38,048 nt of DNA. Origin: an uncultured Clostridia bacterium. GTDB taxonomy: Bacteria > Bacillota > Clostridia > Oscillospirales > Oscillospiraceae. Positions 1 through 9,182 of this stretch are shown in pieces. The stretch's first letter is position 1, and every line of letters begins with the position of its first letter. The stretch spans positions 1-38,048 of the forward strand of contig CAMBAJ010000016.1 of the NCBI GenBank assembly GCA_945864305.1, written 5' to 3'. Both the position numbers and the translations under genes were made by a program. Under the pieces are notes generated by a model. It was not told where the DNA came from. It worked only from the letters and a program-made list of their open reading frames with translations, and ran no database searches.

Positions 1-114
1 TGCCTTAATGACACATACCCCTTTTGTCAGCAACCCTTGTCCGGCAACTGCCATAATAGTATTTGTTTCTCAAAACCTGTTTTATGGACAACTATCACAC
101 GGTGCCTCTTTTTC
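1..114. other. Left edge, downstream of the polyvalent gene
   Basis: This AT-richer stretch follows the stop codon of the large polyvalent gene on the minus strand. I see no hairpin terminator in it. A minus-strand ATG at 54-52 opens a frame that stays open to the left edge (18 codons), but it has only a weak upstream GAGAA and may be chance. The prophage clearly continues to the left of the window, because no second attachment junction is seen. Confidence 0.3.
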
Positions 115-3100
115 TTATTTTACCAGCCTCGGCATGGTAATGTCACTACTTTTCTTCTCAAACGGATTCCAAACTTCCCCGTTCTCATCCGTCAACCTCG
201 GCATGGTGAGGTCCTGCGGCTGAGAATTGGCTCCCCGCAGCAGCTTCAATGCCTCTTCCCGGCTCCGTCCCACGCTCTTCCCGGAGATCCACGGTGCATC
301 ATCCAGCGTGCTCTCCTTATACCCTGCGGCATAGTAGAGGGCCGTTTTCTGGACGTTGGAAATATCCATGGCGTCGATGGCTGCCAGGACTTTTGACTTC
401 TTGCTCCCGGAAACTGTCTTTCCGAACACCTTATCAGCAGACAGTCCATCTGTGGCCCGCTTGAACTCCAGGAACTTGGCTGGAGAGATGCCGGCGGCAT
501 AGGCCGTCTCCAGCTTCTCATATTCGCTGTCTTCCATGATTCCTTCCAGAACCTTCATCTGCTCCCGTTCGGAAAGCGCCTTGTTCTGAACAACAGCTTC
601 ATACTTCTGCAAATTACTCACGCTGTCTTTTCCTACCTCCGGCCGGAGGTCTCCCAACATCATTGCCATGTCCTCTGCCTTACTCGCGCTCAAACCTGCA
701 TCTGTCATTTTGTTGTAACGGTCTGCCTTTGCTGGAATTTGGCTATAAAATTTCAGTGTATCTTCCACCACAGTTGCCTGCTTTTCACTCACTCCGCTTC
801 TATCAATCCACGCAGCGAATCTTGTTGCCTGCTCACTGGCTTTCATACTGTCCTGATCCTGCAAATTCAAGTATTCAACATAAGCTGCCTCGGCCTGATC
901 CCACGTCAATCCCGCATTCATCATTTTTTTCAGTTTATCCGGCCAAGTATCATCTTTATCAGCGACAACATCATAGCAAAGTCTAAGTTTTTCCTGGTCT
1001 GTCAGCAGCGATTCTGTAATCACCTCTAATTTTCCGACGTTATCTTTCTGCGCTCGAATTTTCTGAATAAGGTTAAAAGCCTCTGTCCTATTGATACCGC
1101 GCTTTGCCATTTCCTGCACAACTTGAGTCTGCTTCGCCGTAAGGCCGCTGTCTCCGGAAGCGTAGAAGTCCCTGGTCTCAGACAGTCCGGAATTCCCGAA
1201 CAGCACCGCCTGTGCCCATTTCCCCGGCGTCTGCTCCACCGGATACTGCAACCGCTGCTTGTCCCCGTATCCGTAGGCCCTGCCGCCCTGCAGCATGGTG
1301 CTGATGCCCTGGGCCGTCTTCTGGATCTGCCGTCCGCCTGGCAGCAGTGTGCTGCCCAGCTCCAGCAGACTCCCGCCGATCTCTCCGGCAGACTTCTCCT
1401 CTGCCGTCAGGGCCTTTCCGACGCCCTGTACCGCCTCTGCCATGTTGGCGAACGGCATCGTCTGGTCGCCGATGCCTAGCAGGCCCATACCATTTCTTAA
1501 GAATGGAACATCATTAGACATATTAGAAAGAGTATCTTTTGCCGCAGCGCCCCAGTCGAAGGGCCGCAGCTCCTTCTCATCGTCATCATCCAGCAACCCT
1601 TCCCCGAACATGGCCTTCCACCCGGCGTTCAGCAACTGCTTTAATCCCTCGTTGGTTGTCATGCCGAAGCCGGAGGACACAAAGTTGGCGATGTAGCCCA
1701 GCACATCGAAGGGCGCCGGCGTGCCTCCATAGACGGCCTCCGCCGCCCGGTTCAGCAGGAAGGCGGACACCAGTCCCCTGGTCACCACCGTAGCCACCGC
1801 CCGGGTGACAGCCTTCTTCCCGTGGGTCTTCTCGATGTTCCGGTACTTGTATGGCAAATCCTGACTCAGATGCTCCCAGCTGTTCATGGCCTCCACCTGG
1901 AACATGTGCAGCATTTGGTTCACCAAGTTCTTGCTCTCGAAGGCCATGGGACGGCTGCCCTTTATCCGGGAGGCCATGATCTGCGTGGCCCAGCGGTCCG
2001 CCTCCAGCATGGCCACCTCGGATGGCTCCCCCTCCGCCACCAGCTGGTTGTACTTGCTCTGGACCGCCAGTGCAGATACCATGCTGTCCATGATGTCCGC
2101 CGGCTTGAACATAGCGGATACCATTCTGTCAAATTTGCTGTCGTTGGCCGTCAGGTACTCAATGCCCTTTTTCCCCGTCAGCAGGTCGCTCTGGTCAAAC
2201 AGCGCCGTCTCCTTGATATTCCACAGCTTCCCCCGTGTGCTTTTTGCCAGGTCCGCCGCCGCCTTGGCGATGTACTTCCCGTCCACCTCCGCCGCGATCT
2301 GCGCCAGCTGGGAACTCTGGTTCAGCACGGAGGACACGTTCCCGGCCACCTGGGCCCGCCCGAAGGCAGCCACCAGCTTGTTGCCGGCGTTGAGGCTGGT
2401 ACGGCCCGCCATGTACTCCATGCCGCGGTCCGCCATGCTCTGCTTGCCCGCCAGGAGGTTGGCGTAGTTGTCGATGTACTTCACGAACTCGCCGTACTTC
2501 GTCACCTTGGTCACGTTGTCGTACAGCTCGTCGATGTACTCGTCCATCATGGCCTTTGCGTCCTGATAGGTGAGCTTGGTCCCCTCGGAGATCTTCCCGG
2601 CGTCCTTCAGCACTTCCGTCTGGGTGCGCAGGTCCGCATAGCGCAGGCTCTCCGCGTGGTCGATGGCGTTGTTGATCTCCTCCGGTCCGTAGGTCTTCCG
2701 CAGGTACCTGGAGACACCCCGCAGGCGGGCGATATCGTCTGTGTGATAGAAGATGTCACCCAGATAGCTGACATAGGACTCATAGCCCTTTGCCACGTCA
2801 TAGTCCGTCTTATCCCCGACACGGGACTGGAAGAAGGGATTCCACCGCTTCCCGGGCTTGTAGTCCGCCGTCAGGCCGGAGATGGAGGTGGGCAGACTGG
2901 AGGCGTCCGTGTTGACGCCCATGGAGCGCAGGGCGCTCATCAGCTTGTTCTGGGTGTCCACGCCCTGCATGTGGGGCGCGTAGCCCTTTATGAAGCCGAT
3001 GGTGCCGTACCCGTGTGCCGTCAGGAAGTCGTTCACCGCGTCATAGAACAGGTCGTACTGCTCCGCGTATTTCTGCACGGCGTTGTTGATCTTCACGCTG

Positions 3101-6100
3101 TCCAGCTCCCCGGATTCCAGCCACTCCTGATTCTGCATCCAGCGGGCCAGCTGCTGGGCAAGGCCCCGCTCCTCGGCGTTCAGGCTGAACTCCCTGGCGG
3201 TGTCTACCGGGTCCTTCCCCATGCGGATGTTCTCCGCCGCGTTCCGGATGCCCTGTGCCACCTCCATGGAGGCCACCGTCTCTTCCACAAAGCGGTCCTC
3301 CATGATCTGCTGCACAATGGCCCGCTCTTCCTTGGTCAGCTCGCTGCGCTGTCCCTGGCTGTCCTCAAAGGTCCGCACCGCGTCCAGCTGCCGCTGGATG
3401 AAGCGCATCTTCCCGGCCTCGTTCTGCTGCACCGGATAGATGTACTTCTCGTTGATGATCTCACCCTGCCGGTCTCCGAAGATGTTCCGCATGACCCGCT
3501 CCGGGGTCCGCTCGTTCATCTTCAGCATGGAAATGGGCTTGAAGCCGCCCTCGTCCTTGAACAGCTCCGCCGCCATCTGCTCATTTTGTGCCCGAATCTG
3601 ACGGCCCCGCTCCCGGACGCCGTCCACGGTCTTGTAGCTGTTCTCCGCCGTGTAGTAGTCCGCCAGCTCCGTCACGGTGGCCCGTCTCATGGAAGCCGGG
3701 ATATCCTCCACGGTGTAGTCACCGTTGGCAATGCCCTTTGCGAACAGCTTTTCGCTGCGGGTAGGCTGCAGCCTGGCCTCCGCCTGGCGTCTGGCCTTGG
3801 TGGTGGCTTTCTTTCCCTGGTCCGCGCCCCGCAGGAAGTCCGTGTTGGTGTAGTCTCCCTGGTCTCCCACGACCTTCGGTCCTCCCAGCCGCTCCACCGG
3901 CGTCTGTTCCGCCGCCTGCTGCGTTTTCTGACTCTCCGCACGCTTCTCAGCAGACCGACGCTCCAGCTCCAGGTCCTGCTGCGTCCACCCAACTTTTGGT
4001 CCCTGATCAAATCCGGAGATCCCCATCTGCCCAGAGGTTCCAGGCTCCACGCCGTCCCGCTGGTTCTGCACCAGCTCACTGAAGGACCGGCCCATGGAGA
4101 ACTGCCCATCATCCAGCTTCGGCATAATAACATCTGTCGAACGGTTATTCTTGACTTCCTGGACCTGGCGAAGTAAACTAAGTACAGAAGGAACATCGCC
4201 TCCGGGATTTCCGCTTTTGCGGCCCCCGGTCTTGAAGGGCGTTGTTCCTTTTTCCGTCAGCAGGACTTCATGCAGATAGAAGCTGTTCTCCTTCTGACTG
4301 CGGGTCAGGACCACTCCAGCCAGATAGGTTTCCCCCTGAATCGTGATGGGCGCCGCCACGACAGCGGTATCATATCCACGGCCTTTCCAGTTGGTCTGAT
4401 AGTCAATGACCCGTCCATTTTCAAGGACACTTGGCACCGCTGCGAACGCAGCGGCTTTTTTTCTGCCGATACCGTGGGCGATATCAGACTTCGCGCCGCT
4501 TCTGCTCAGCTTGACGTCTCCCAGCTGCGGGTTGAACACCATATTTCCAAGGCTGTCAAAGTAATTGGTGACCTGCGTCACAAGGTCTACTTCTCCCTTT
4601 GCGAATTCCGTCCCCTGCACAGCAGCCACAGGCTCCATACCTGCCACAGTCTGAATCCCTTGAAGCACAGCATCCTCGCCGATCACGCCCGGGATGTAGT
4701 CCATAGCTGCTCCGGCCCTGTCCGCGAACACGGTATTTTCATCGCCCAGCGTCGGCATCTTCAGCTCCCGCTGCTCCGGCGTCAGCTGCCGCCGCGCCGC
4801 CGCGTCCCTGGCCTCTATCTCTCCCGCAGTATTTCGGTAAAGCTCCTCTGCTCTCCTGATGCTTCCCTCCGGACGATTTGCTTCCCAGTATTCCGGATTT
4901 GCTCCTCCTGTGAACCCCTCCGCCTGCTGTATGGCATGCTGCACCTCATGTACGATCACATCCTCCGGCTGATCCCACAGGAAGGTGTTCATCACGACAG
5001 TATTGCTCTTTGGGTCAAAGTACGCGTTCTGGCCCATCTCCAGGTTCTCGAACCGCACATTGACATTCTTCAGCTCCGGATACGCCTCAAACAGGGCGTC
5101 ATGCTGGATGTAGTCTCCAAGCTTGGACGGCTTCACCACTCCCCTGGTGGCCGCCGTCAGGCTCCGCAGCTCGTCCATCTCTGCCTGGCTCATATCCCCG
5201 TACAGCAGCTTGTTCTCCAGTTCCCTCCGCCGAACCATGTCCGGATTCTCCGTGAAGCCCCGGCGGTCATACCGCATCCCGGAGTCGTCGATCTCGAACC
5301 GCCACTTTCCGTCCATGCCCCGGAACCACCCGGTCTGACGCCGGATAGCATCTGCATCTGTTCCCTGACGCTCCAGCTCCTGAGCATTGTTCAGGGCATT
5401 CAGGTCCGCCGTCCTGGCATTGACACCCGCGAAGGTGTTCTGTGCCGTCCCGGCCCCCTGCTGTGTCCCTGCCTGCCGCAGAGCCTTCTCATAGAGCCTC
5501 TGGGCGTCAATGAGGAACTGCTCCTCACCGGTCCCCCGGACCTTAGCCACGGTGTCCCGTATCCAGTCGTAGATGCGCTGGAACAGGTTCCGGTCCGTCT
5601 GCAGCAGCCGCTGGATGCTCCTCTCATCCCGGAACAGCTTGTCCTCTGCGAACTTCGCCACCAGCTCCCGTGTCGCTCCGTCTGCATCCAGCTCCACGCC
5701 CTGCTGGCCGTACTCGCGGATGATGCTCTCCTTCAGGTTTTCCACATCCACGCCCATGTCTTCGGCAATGAAGCCCAGGACCTTGCCGGAGAAGTCTCCG
5801 TAAAGCCCGGAGGTCTCCATGTGGTGGGTCAGCTCATGGACCAGCACCTGCCGCACGGGATTCTCCGCCCTGGGGTCAATGGTGATCACGTTGTTCTGGT
5901 ACTGTCCCGCCGCGCCGTTGCCCGGATCACCGACCACCAGATCGGCTCCGAAGCTGTTTGCGATCTCCCTGGCCTGCTGGAATTCCTCCCGGCGGTCCGG
6001 CGCCACCTGCTGCATCATGCGGCCCCAGGCAATGTGCCCACCCGGGTCCAGCTTCGGCATGATGTCCTCCGCATCCCGCACGGCCCGCCGGGCCTCCTGT

Positions 6101-7368
6101 GAGAACATGCCCTTCTCCCGCATGGTGTCGTAGGCGTTGTCGATGGCCGCGTTCTGCACTTCGGCCTGGTACCCCTGGTACTTTCCCTTGGCGCCCGTCA
6201 CGCCCTCCACAGTGCCTCCCAGTCCGCCCAGAGCACCGCCAATGAGGAAGTCGTAAGCCGCCTCCTCCAGGTCGAACTTTGCGTTGGGGTCATAGGTCAT
6301 CCGCTTCAGGATGGGGTTTGCCACATCCTCCAGGAACTCTTCAGTACCCTCGCCAAGGAAGCCCGCCCCGCTCTTCAGAGCCGCTTCCAGCGCCGTCTTT
6401 CCCGCCGCCGTACCTGCAAACCGATGTACCGCCTTGCTGATGGCTGACTCCACCAGGTTGTCGCTGATACCGGCGCCGAATGCCTTTGCAAAGGGCTTCA
6501 CCACGTTGCTCAGTTTCTCCGTGGCCACGGACACCGCCGCACTGCCCAGACCATAGCCCAGCTGCTGTCCCAGGGTGGCGCCCTCCTGCCGTGCCTCCTG
6601 GGCGGCACCGCCGAAGCCACGGACCGCCATGGGAACCATAGCCCCGCCGCCGGTCAGCAGGCCGGTTCCGATGTCCGCGCCCATCTGGAGGCCCGCCGCG
6701 CCGATATCCACAAGGGTGCTTCCCACCTTGCCCCAGCCCTTCTTGGCCTGCTGGATGTCCGCCGCACCCGCCTCAGACAGGGCGTCCGCCTTTCTCTGCA
6801 TGGCCTGTCCCGCCGTCTTGGTCTCTTTCAGGCCCTGCTCCCGCATTGCTAGGCTCTGGCGGGCCTTTTGCGCTTCCATCTCCCAGTATGTCCGGTCCTC
6901 CGGGGTATCCGCCTGGGCCGCCTCATACTCATAGCGGGCCAGTTCCTTCTGCAGCTGCTCCTTGTCCGTCTCCAGGGCGTTCTTCCGCATCACGCCGCCG
7001 GTGACGGCCTGGGTCGTGCCCAGTGCATTCAGGTTTCCGGCGCCCCACTGTTTCATAGCGCCGGATACAGTCTTCACTGCCCGCCCCGCAAGCGTCGGCA
7101 TCTCCACCTCTTTGTAGACCGTCCGTCCGCCCCGGCTCCCGCCCACGGCCACGGTTTCGGTCTTGGTCAAAAGAGGATTGCTCTTTGCCGGCACCTTGGT
7201 CTGGGACGGCGTTGCCCTGGTCCACGCCTCGCCGCTGAGATCTCCGGTCACTTTAGGCACAGCAGCAGGGGACGCACTCTGCGTCCCCTGCTGCACCTTC
7301 CCGGAAACTCTTGGCATGGAGTTCTCTTTCAGCTTCGTTCCCACTGTCGGCATCTTTGTAACTGCCAT
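115..7368 (-). CDS. Giant phage polyvalent protein: two zincin motifs, PBECR-like nuclease, LPD-type regions
   Basis: A 2417-residue protein starting at ATG 7368, seven bases after GGGAGG. Order of parts: residues 1-100 are linker with three MP[TR][LV] motifs; about 130-200 is coiled coil; about 205-400 is Gly/Ala-rich amphipathic or hydrophobic sequence; H511-E-L-T-H515 is a zincin motif; H807-E-V-Q-H811 is a second one; about 950-1075 (DIAHG, H965) resembles the phage Barnase-EndoU-ColicinE5/RelE-like nucleases; about 1100-2380 is a long helical region with a hydrophobic patch near 1770-1840, like 'large polyvalent protein' domains. The motif MP[TKR][LV] occurs at residues 6, 18, 90, 437, 871, 1082, 2389 and 2412. 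Known: polyvalent proteins are packaged and ejected with phage or plasmid DNA to act early in the new host. Inferred: this is a virion-ejected effector. It is last in the visible late operon, 17 bases after the Q/N-rich gene. Domain names are from memory of motifs, not from a search. Confidence 0.8.
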   Translation of the reverse strand: MAVTKMPTVGTKLKENSMPRVSGKVQQGTQSASPAAVPKVTGDLSGEAWTRATPSQTKVPAKSNPLLTKTETVAVGGSRGGRTVYKEVEMPTLAGRAVKTVSGAMKQWGAGNLNALGTTQAVTGGVMRKNALETDKEQLQKELARYEYEAAQADTPEDRTYWEMEAQKARQSLAMREQGLKETKTAGQAMQRKADALSEAGAADIQQAKKGWGKVGSTLVDIGAAGLQMGADIGTGLLTGGGAMVPMAVRGFGGAAQEARQEGATLGQQLGYGLGSAAVSVATEKLSNVVKPFAKAFGAGISDNLVESAISKAVHRFAGTAAGKTALEAALKSGAGFLGEGTEEFLEDVANPILKRMTYDPNAKFDLEEAAYDFLIGGALGGLGGTVEGVTGAKGKYQGYQAEVQNAAIDNAYDTMREKGMFSQEARRAVRDAEDIMPKLDPGGHIAWGRMMQQVAPDRREEFQQAREIANSFGADLVVGDPGNGAAGQYQNNVITIDPRAENPVRQVLVHELTHHMETSGLYGDFSGKVLGFIAEDMGVDVENLKESIIREYGQQGVELDADGATRELVAKFAEDKLFRDERSIQRLLQTDRNLFQRIYDWIRDTVAKVRGTGEEQFLIDAQRLYEKALRQAGTQQGAGTAQNTFAGVNARTADLNALNNAQELERQGTDADAIRRQTGWFRGMDGKWRFEIDDSGMRYDRRGFTENPDMVRRRELENKLLYGDMSQAEMDELRSLTAATRGVVKPSKLGDYIQHDALFEAYPELKNVNVRFENLEMGQNAYFDPKSNTVVMNTFLWDQPEDVIVHEVQHAIQQAEGFTGGANPEYWEANRPEGSIRRAEELYRNTAGEIEARDAAARRQLTPEQRELKMPTLGDENTVFADRAGAAMDYIPGVIGEDAVLQGIQTVAGMEPVAAVQGTEFAKGEVDLVTQVTNYFDSLGNMVFNPQLGDVKLSRSGAKSDIAHGIGRKKAAAFAAVPSVLENGRVIDYQTNWKGRGYDTAVVAAPITIQGETYLAGVVLTRSQKENSFYLHEVLLTEKGTTPFKTGGRKSGNPGGDVPSVLSLLRQVQEVKNNRSTDVIMPKLDDGQFSMGRSFSELVQNQRDGVEPGTSGQMGISGFDQGPKVGWTQQDLELERRSAEKRAESQKTQQAAEQTPVERLGGPKVVGDQGDYTNTDFLRGADQGKKATTKARRQAEARLQPTRSEKLFAKGIANGDYTVEDIPASMRRATVTELADYYTAENSYKTVDGVRERGRQIRAQNEQMAAELFKDEGGFKPISMLKMNERTPERVMRNIFGDRQGEIINEKYIYPVQQNEAGKMRFIQRQLDAVRTFEDSQGQRSELTKEERAIVQQIMEDRFVEETVASMEVAQGIRNAAENIRMGKDPVDTAREFSLNAEERGLAQQLARWMQNQEWLESGELDSVKINNAVQKYAEQYDLFYDAVNDFLTAHGYGTIGFIKGYAPHMQGVDTQNKLMSALRSMGVNTDASSLPTSISGLTADYKPGKRWNPFFQSRVGDKTDYDVAKGYESYVSYLGDIFYHTDDIARLRGVSRYLRKTYGPEEINNAIDHAESLRYADLRTQTEVLKDAGKISEGTKLTYQDAKAMMDEYIDELYDNVTKVTKYGEFVKYIDNYANLLAGKQSMADRGMEYMAGRTSLNAGNKLVAAFGRAQVAGNVSSVLNQSSQLAQIAAEVDGKYIAKAAADLAKSTRGKLWNIKETALFDQSDLLTGKKGIEYLTANDSKFDRMVSAMFKPADIMDSMVSALAVQSKYNQLVAEGEPSEVAMLEADRWATQIMASRIKGSRPMAFESKNLVNQMLHMFQVEAMNSWEHLSQDLPYKYRNIEKTHGKKAVTRAVATVVTRGLVSAFLLNRAAEAVYGGTPAPFDVLGYIANFVSSGFGMTTNEGLKQLLNAGWKAMFGEGLLDDDDEKELRPFDWGAAAKDTLSNMSNDVPFLRNGMGLLGIGDQTMPFANMAEAVQGVGKALTAEEKSAGEIGGSLLELGSTLLPGGRQIQKTAQGISTMLQGGRAYGYGDKQRLQYPVEQTPGKWAQAVLFGNSGLSETRDFYASGDSGLTAKQTQVVQEMAKRGINRTEAFNLIQKIRAQKDNVGKLEVITESLLTDQEKLRLCYDVVADKDDTWPDKLKKMMNAGLTWDQAEAAYVEYLNLQDQDSMKASEQATRFAAWIDRSGVSEKQATVVEDTLKFYSQIPAKADRYNKMTDAGLSASKAEDMAMMLGDLRPEVGKDSVSNLQKYEAVVQNKALSEREQMKVLEGIMEDSEYEKLETAYAAGISPAKFLEFKRATDGLSADKVFGKTVSGSKKSKVLAAIDAMDISNVQKTALYYAAGYKESTLDDAPWISGKSVGRSREEALKLLRGANSQPQDLTMPRLTDENGEVWNPFEKKSSDITMPRLVK

Positions 7369-7385
7369 GTCAAACCCTCCCGTTC

Positions 7386-9179
7386 TTACTTGGGCCCGTA
7401 TTTATTAGCGATGATGTTGGCCCTAGTCCTGTCCGCAGTGCTCATGGTATCCCAGAACTGTGCCAGATACGCGTCCGCCTGGTCATACTGCTTGTTCTGG
7501 ATCATGGTCTGATAGGCAAGCCCGCTAAATCTGGAATTCCCTGGATTGTTCTGCTGGTAAGCCGCCCAGGCCTGATCCGCCGTCATGCCGCCGGCCGCGG
7601 CGCTGGAATTACTTCCCCACAAGCCGTCCGCCGTGACGCCCAGGGCCTTCTGGAGCTCCATGACCTGGCTGGAAGTCAGACTGCCGTTGTTGTATCCTCC
7701 GCCAGTGGTCCTTCTCGCCGCTTTCTGCGCGGGTTTGGTCACGGTCCCGCCGCCGGTCTGACCCAGATTCAGGGCCACCTGCTGCTGCGCCGCCTGCTTG
7801 CTGATGCCCGCCGCCGTCAGGGTCTCGTCATCCGGCATGATTCCCATGGCAATCTGCTGCATGGCCCAGCTTCTGGCGCTCTCCGTGTTCTGCGCGTTCA
7901 GATTCTGCTGATTCCAGTAATTCTGATTGTCCAGATTCTGCTGGTTCCAGTAGTTCTGCTGGTCCATCTGCTGCTGGTTCTGGACGTAGTTCATCCACTG
8001 GCTCTGAATATTCTGCAGATAGTCAGCCAGCTCCTGGGCCGTCTGCATGTCGCCGGTGAGCTGCGCGTTGGTGATGGCGCTCTCCAGTTCCTTGACGGTG
8101 GCCAGCCGCTGCTTCTCGATCTCGCTGAGCTGGTTCTGATAATCCGTCTCCGTGGCGATGCGCTGGCTGTCCGCCATTCCGCCGGCGTAGCCGTTAGCCG
8201 ACATCTGCTGGTCCAGATTCTTCTGTCCCATCATCTTGGCGATATACGCCTGCCGGGCCAGATCGTCGCTGTCCTGGTTGGTGGTGTCGATCTGGTCCCG
8301 GTACCCGTTGACGGCGTTCTGCACCGCCGCCCGGATGGCAGCCTGGGTGGCGTCCGCGTACTGGTCGTAACCGGTCCCGGCCAGGAAGTCCTCAAAGGAT
8401 AGGTATCCGCTTCCCAGGCCGTCCGACTGATAGCCCCCCGGCTGGCTCCCGCCGCTCTTGCCGTATGTACCCTGTCCCAGGGAAAGCCTTGCACCCAGAA
8501 GCGTGTCCATGTCATTGGTCCCCAGCTCCGGGAACATCAGCTGCAGATAGTTCTGCTGCTCCGCGCTGCCTCCGTCCGTTGGCAGGCCCCAGGCCCTCCG
8601 CCGGGCGTCCACTGCGGACTTTGCCCCCAGGTCCGTCACCATGCCGTTCTTGTCGATGGTGTAGCCGTAGCCGCTGCGGATCTGGTTTGCCAGCTGGTTG
8701 GCCTGGTCTCCGGTGTACTTGGTGCCGATGCCCGCCCGGATGTCTGCGATCTTCTGCCGGTCCGCCGCCGTCAGCATCTCATTGTCCGTCCAGGCGCCGC
8801 TCTTGCCGTAGCTGCCGTTCTCCGCGTTCAGGTCCTGGTGCGGCGTGTAGTCCGTGACGCCCCTCTTGGCTTTGGTGGCGTATCCGTCCTCGTCATAGTA
8901 GACCGTAAACCCGTTGGAGGTTGCGGTCTTCCCTGCCAGGTCCTTGCGGCGGCTCATGTCGATGCCGCCGGAGAACTTCTTGTTGCTGCCGATGTCCGGC
9001 ACTCCGTAAATGCCGGTCTTGCTACCGGAAGAACCGCCGGAGGAGCTACCGGTACTTGTCGTTTTTTTCGTACTGCCTCCGGTCGTTACCTTTGTTCTCC
9101 CCGCAGTCTTGGCGGCCGCGTTTGCCGCGCTCACCGCGTTGGAGACCGCAAACTTGATCATGTCCGTCACACTGGCCAT
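7386..9179 (-). CDS. Q/N-rich phage structural or ejection protein with peptidoglycan-binding-like end
   Basis: 597 residues; start ATG 9179 follows GGAGGAG, three bases after the holin stop. Residues 1-60 are Ala-, then Ser/Gly/Thr-rich; 74-108 contain a DM-RRK-LAG ... YDEDGYA-KAKR module that recurs in the 111-residue protein at 10653-10988. Residues about 270-440 are helical and very rich in Gln/Asn, including two 11-residue repeats. Residues about 505-545 (LQKALGVTADGLWG) resemble a PG_binding_1 fold, and the end has repeated aromatic and charged residues. I do not recognise a named family. Position between holin and the polyvalent gene and the coiled-coil composition suggest a minor virion protein that accompanies DNA ejection; this is inference. 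Confidence 0.7.
   Translation of the reverse strand: MASVTDMIKFAVSNAVSAANAAAKTAGRTKVTTGGSTKKTTSTGSSSGGSSGSKTGIYGVPDIGSNKKFSGGIDMSRRKDLAGKTATSNGFTVYYDEDGYATKAKRGVTDYTPHQDLNAENGSYGKSGAWTDNEMLTAADRQKIADIRAGIGTKYTGDQANQLANQIRSGYGYTIDKNGMVTDLGAKSAVDARRRAWGLPTDGGSAEQQNYLQLMFPELGTNDMDTLLGARLSLGQGTYGKSGGSQPGGYQSDGLGSGYLSFEDFLAGTGYDQYADATQAAIRAAVQNAVNGYRDQIDTTNQDSDDLARQAYIAKMMGQKNLDQQMSANGYAGGMADSQRIATETDYQNQLSEIEKQRLATVKELESAITNAQLTGDMQTAQELADYLQNIQSQWMNYVQNQQQMDQQNYWNQQNLDNQNYWNQQNLNAQNTESARSWAMQQIAMGIMPDDETLTAAGISKQAAQQQVALNLGQTGGGTVTKPAQKAARRTTGGGYNNGSLTSSQVMELQKALGVTADGLWGSNSSAAAGGMTADQAWAAYQQNNPGNSRFSGLAYQTMIQNKQYDQADAYLAQFWDTMSTADRTRANIIANKYGPK
7899..7964 (-). repeat. Two tandem 33-bp (11-residue) repeats in the Q/N-rich protein
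   Basis: Two consecutive units read D-[QN]-Q-N-Y-W-N-Q-Q-N-L on the minus strand, so the period is 33 bases. An 11-residue period is typical of hendecad, right-handed coiled coils. The codons differ at several third positions (AAC/AAT), so the repeat is not a very recent duplication. Confidence 0.8.
8878..8898 (-). repeat. 21-bp direct repeat, copy 1 (YDEDGYA module)
   Basis: This 21-bp stretch is identical to 10684-10704. It lies in the module shared by the 597-residue and 111-residue proteins and encodes YDEDGYA on the minus strand. The similarity extends at protein level over about 35 residues (8856-8960 against 10668-10778). Confidence 0.85.
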
Positions 9180-9182
9180 GCC

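Noticed and set aside
1822-4176. 784-codon plus-strand open frame opposite the polyvalent gene
   Set aside because: It is antisense to a clear protein, rich in His/Leu/Val/Gln as expected from the complement of GC-rich coding DNA, and has no start signal. The frames at 4270-6102 and 14970-17447 were rejected for the same reason.
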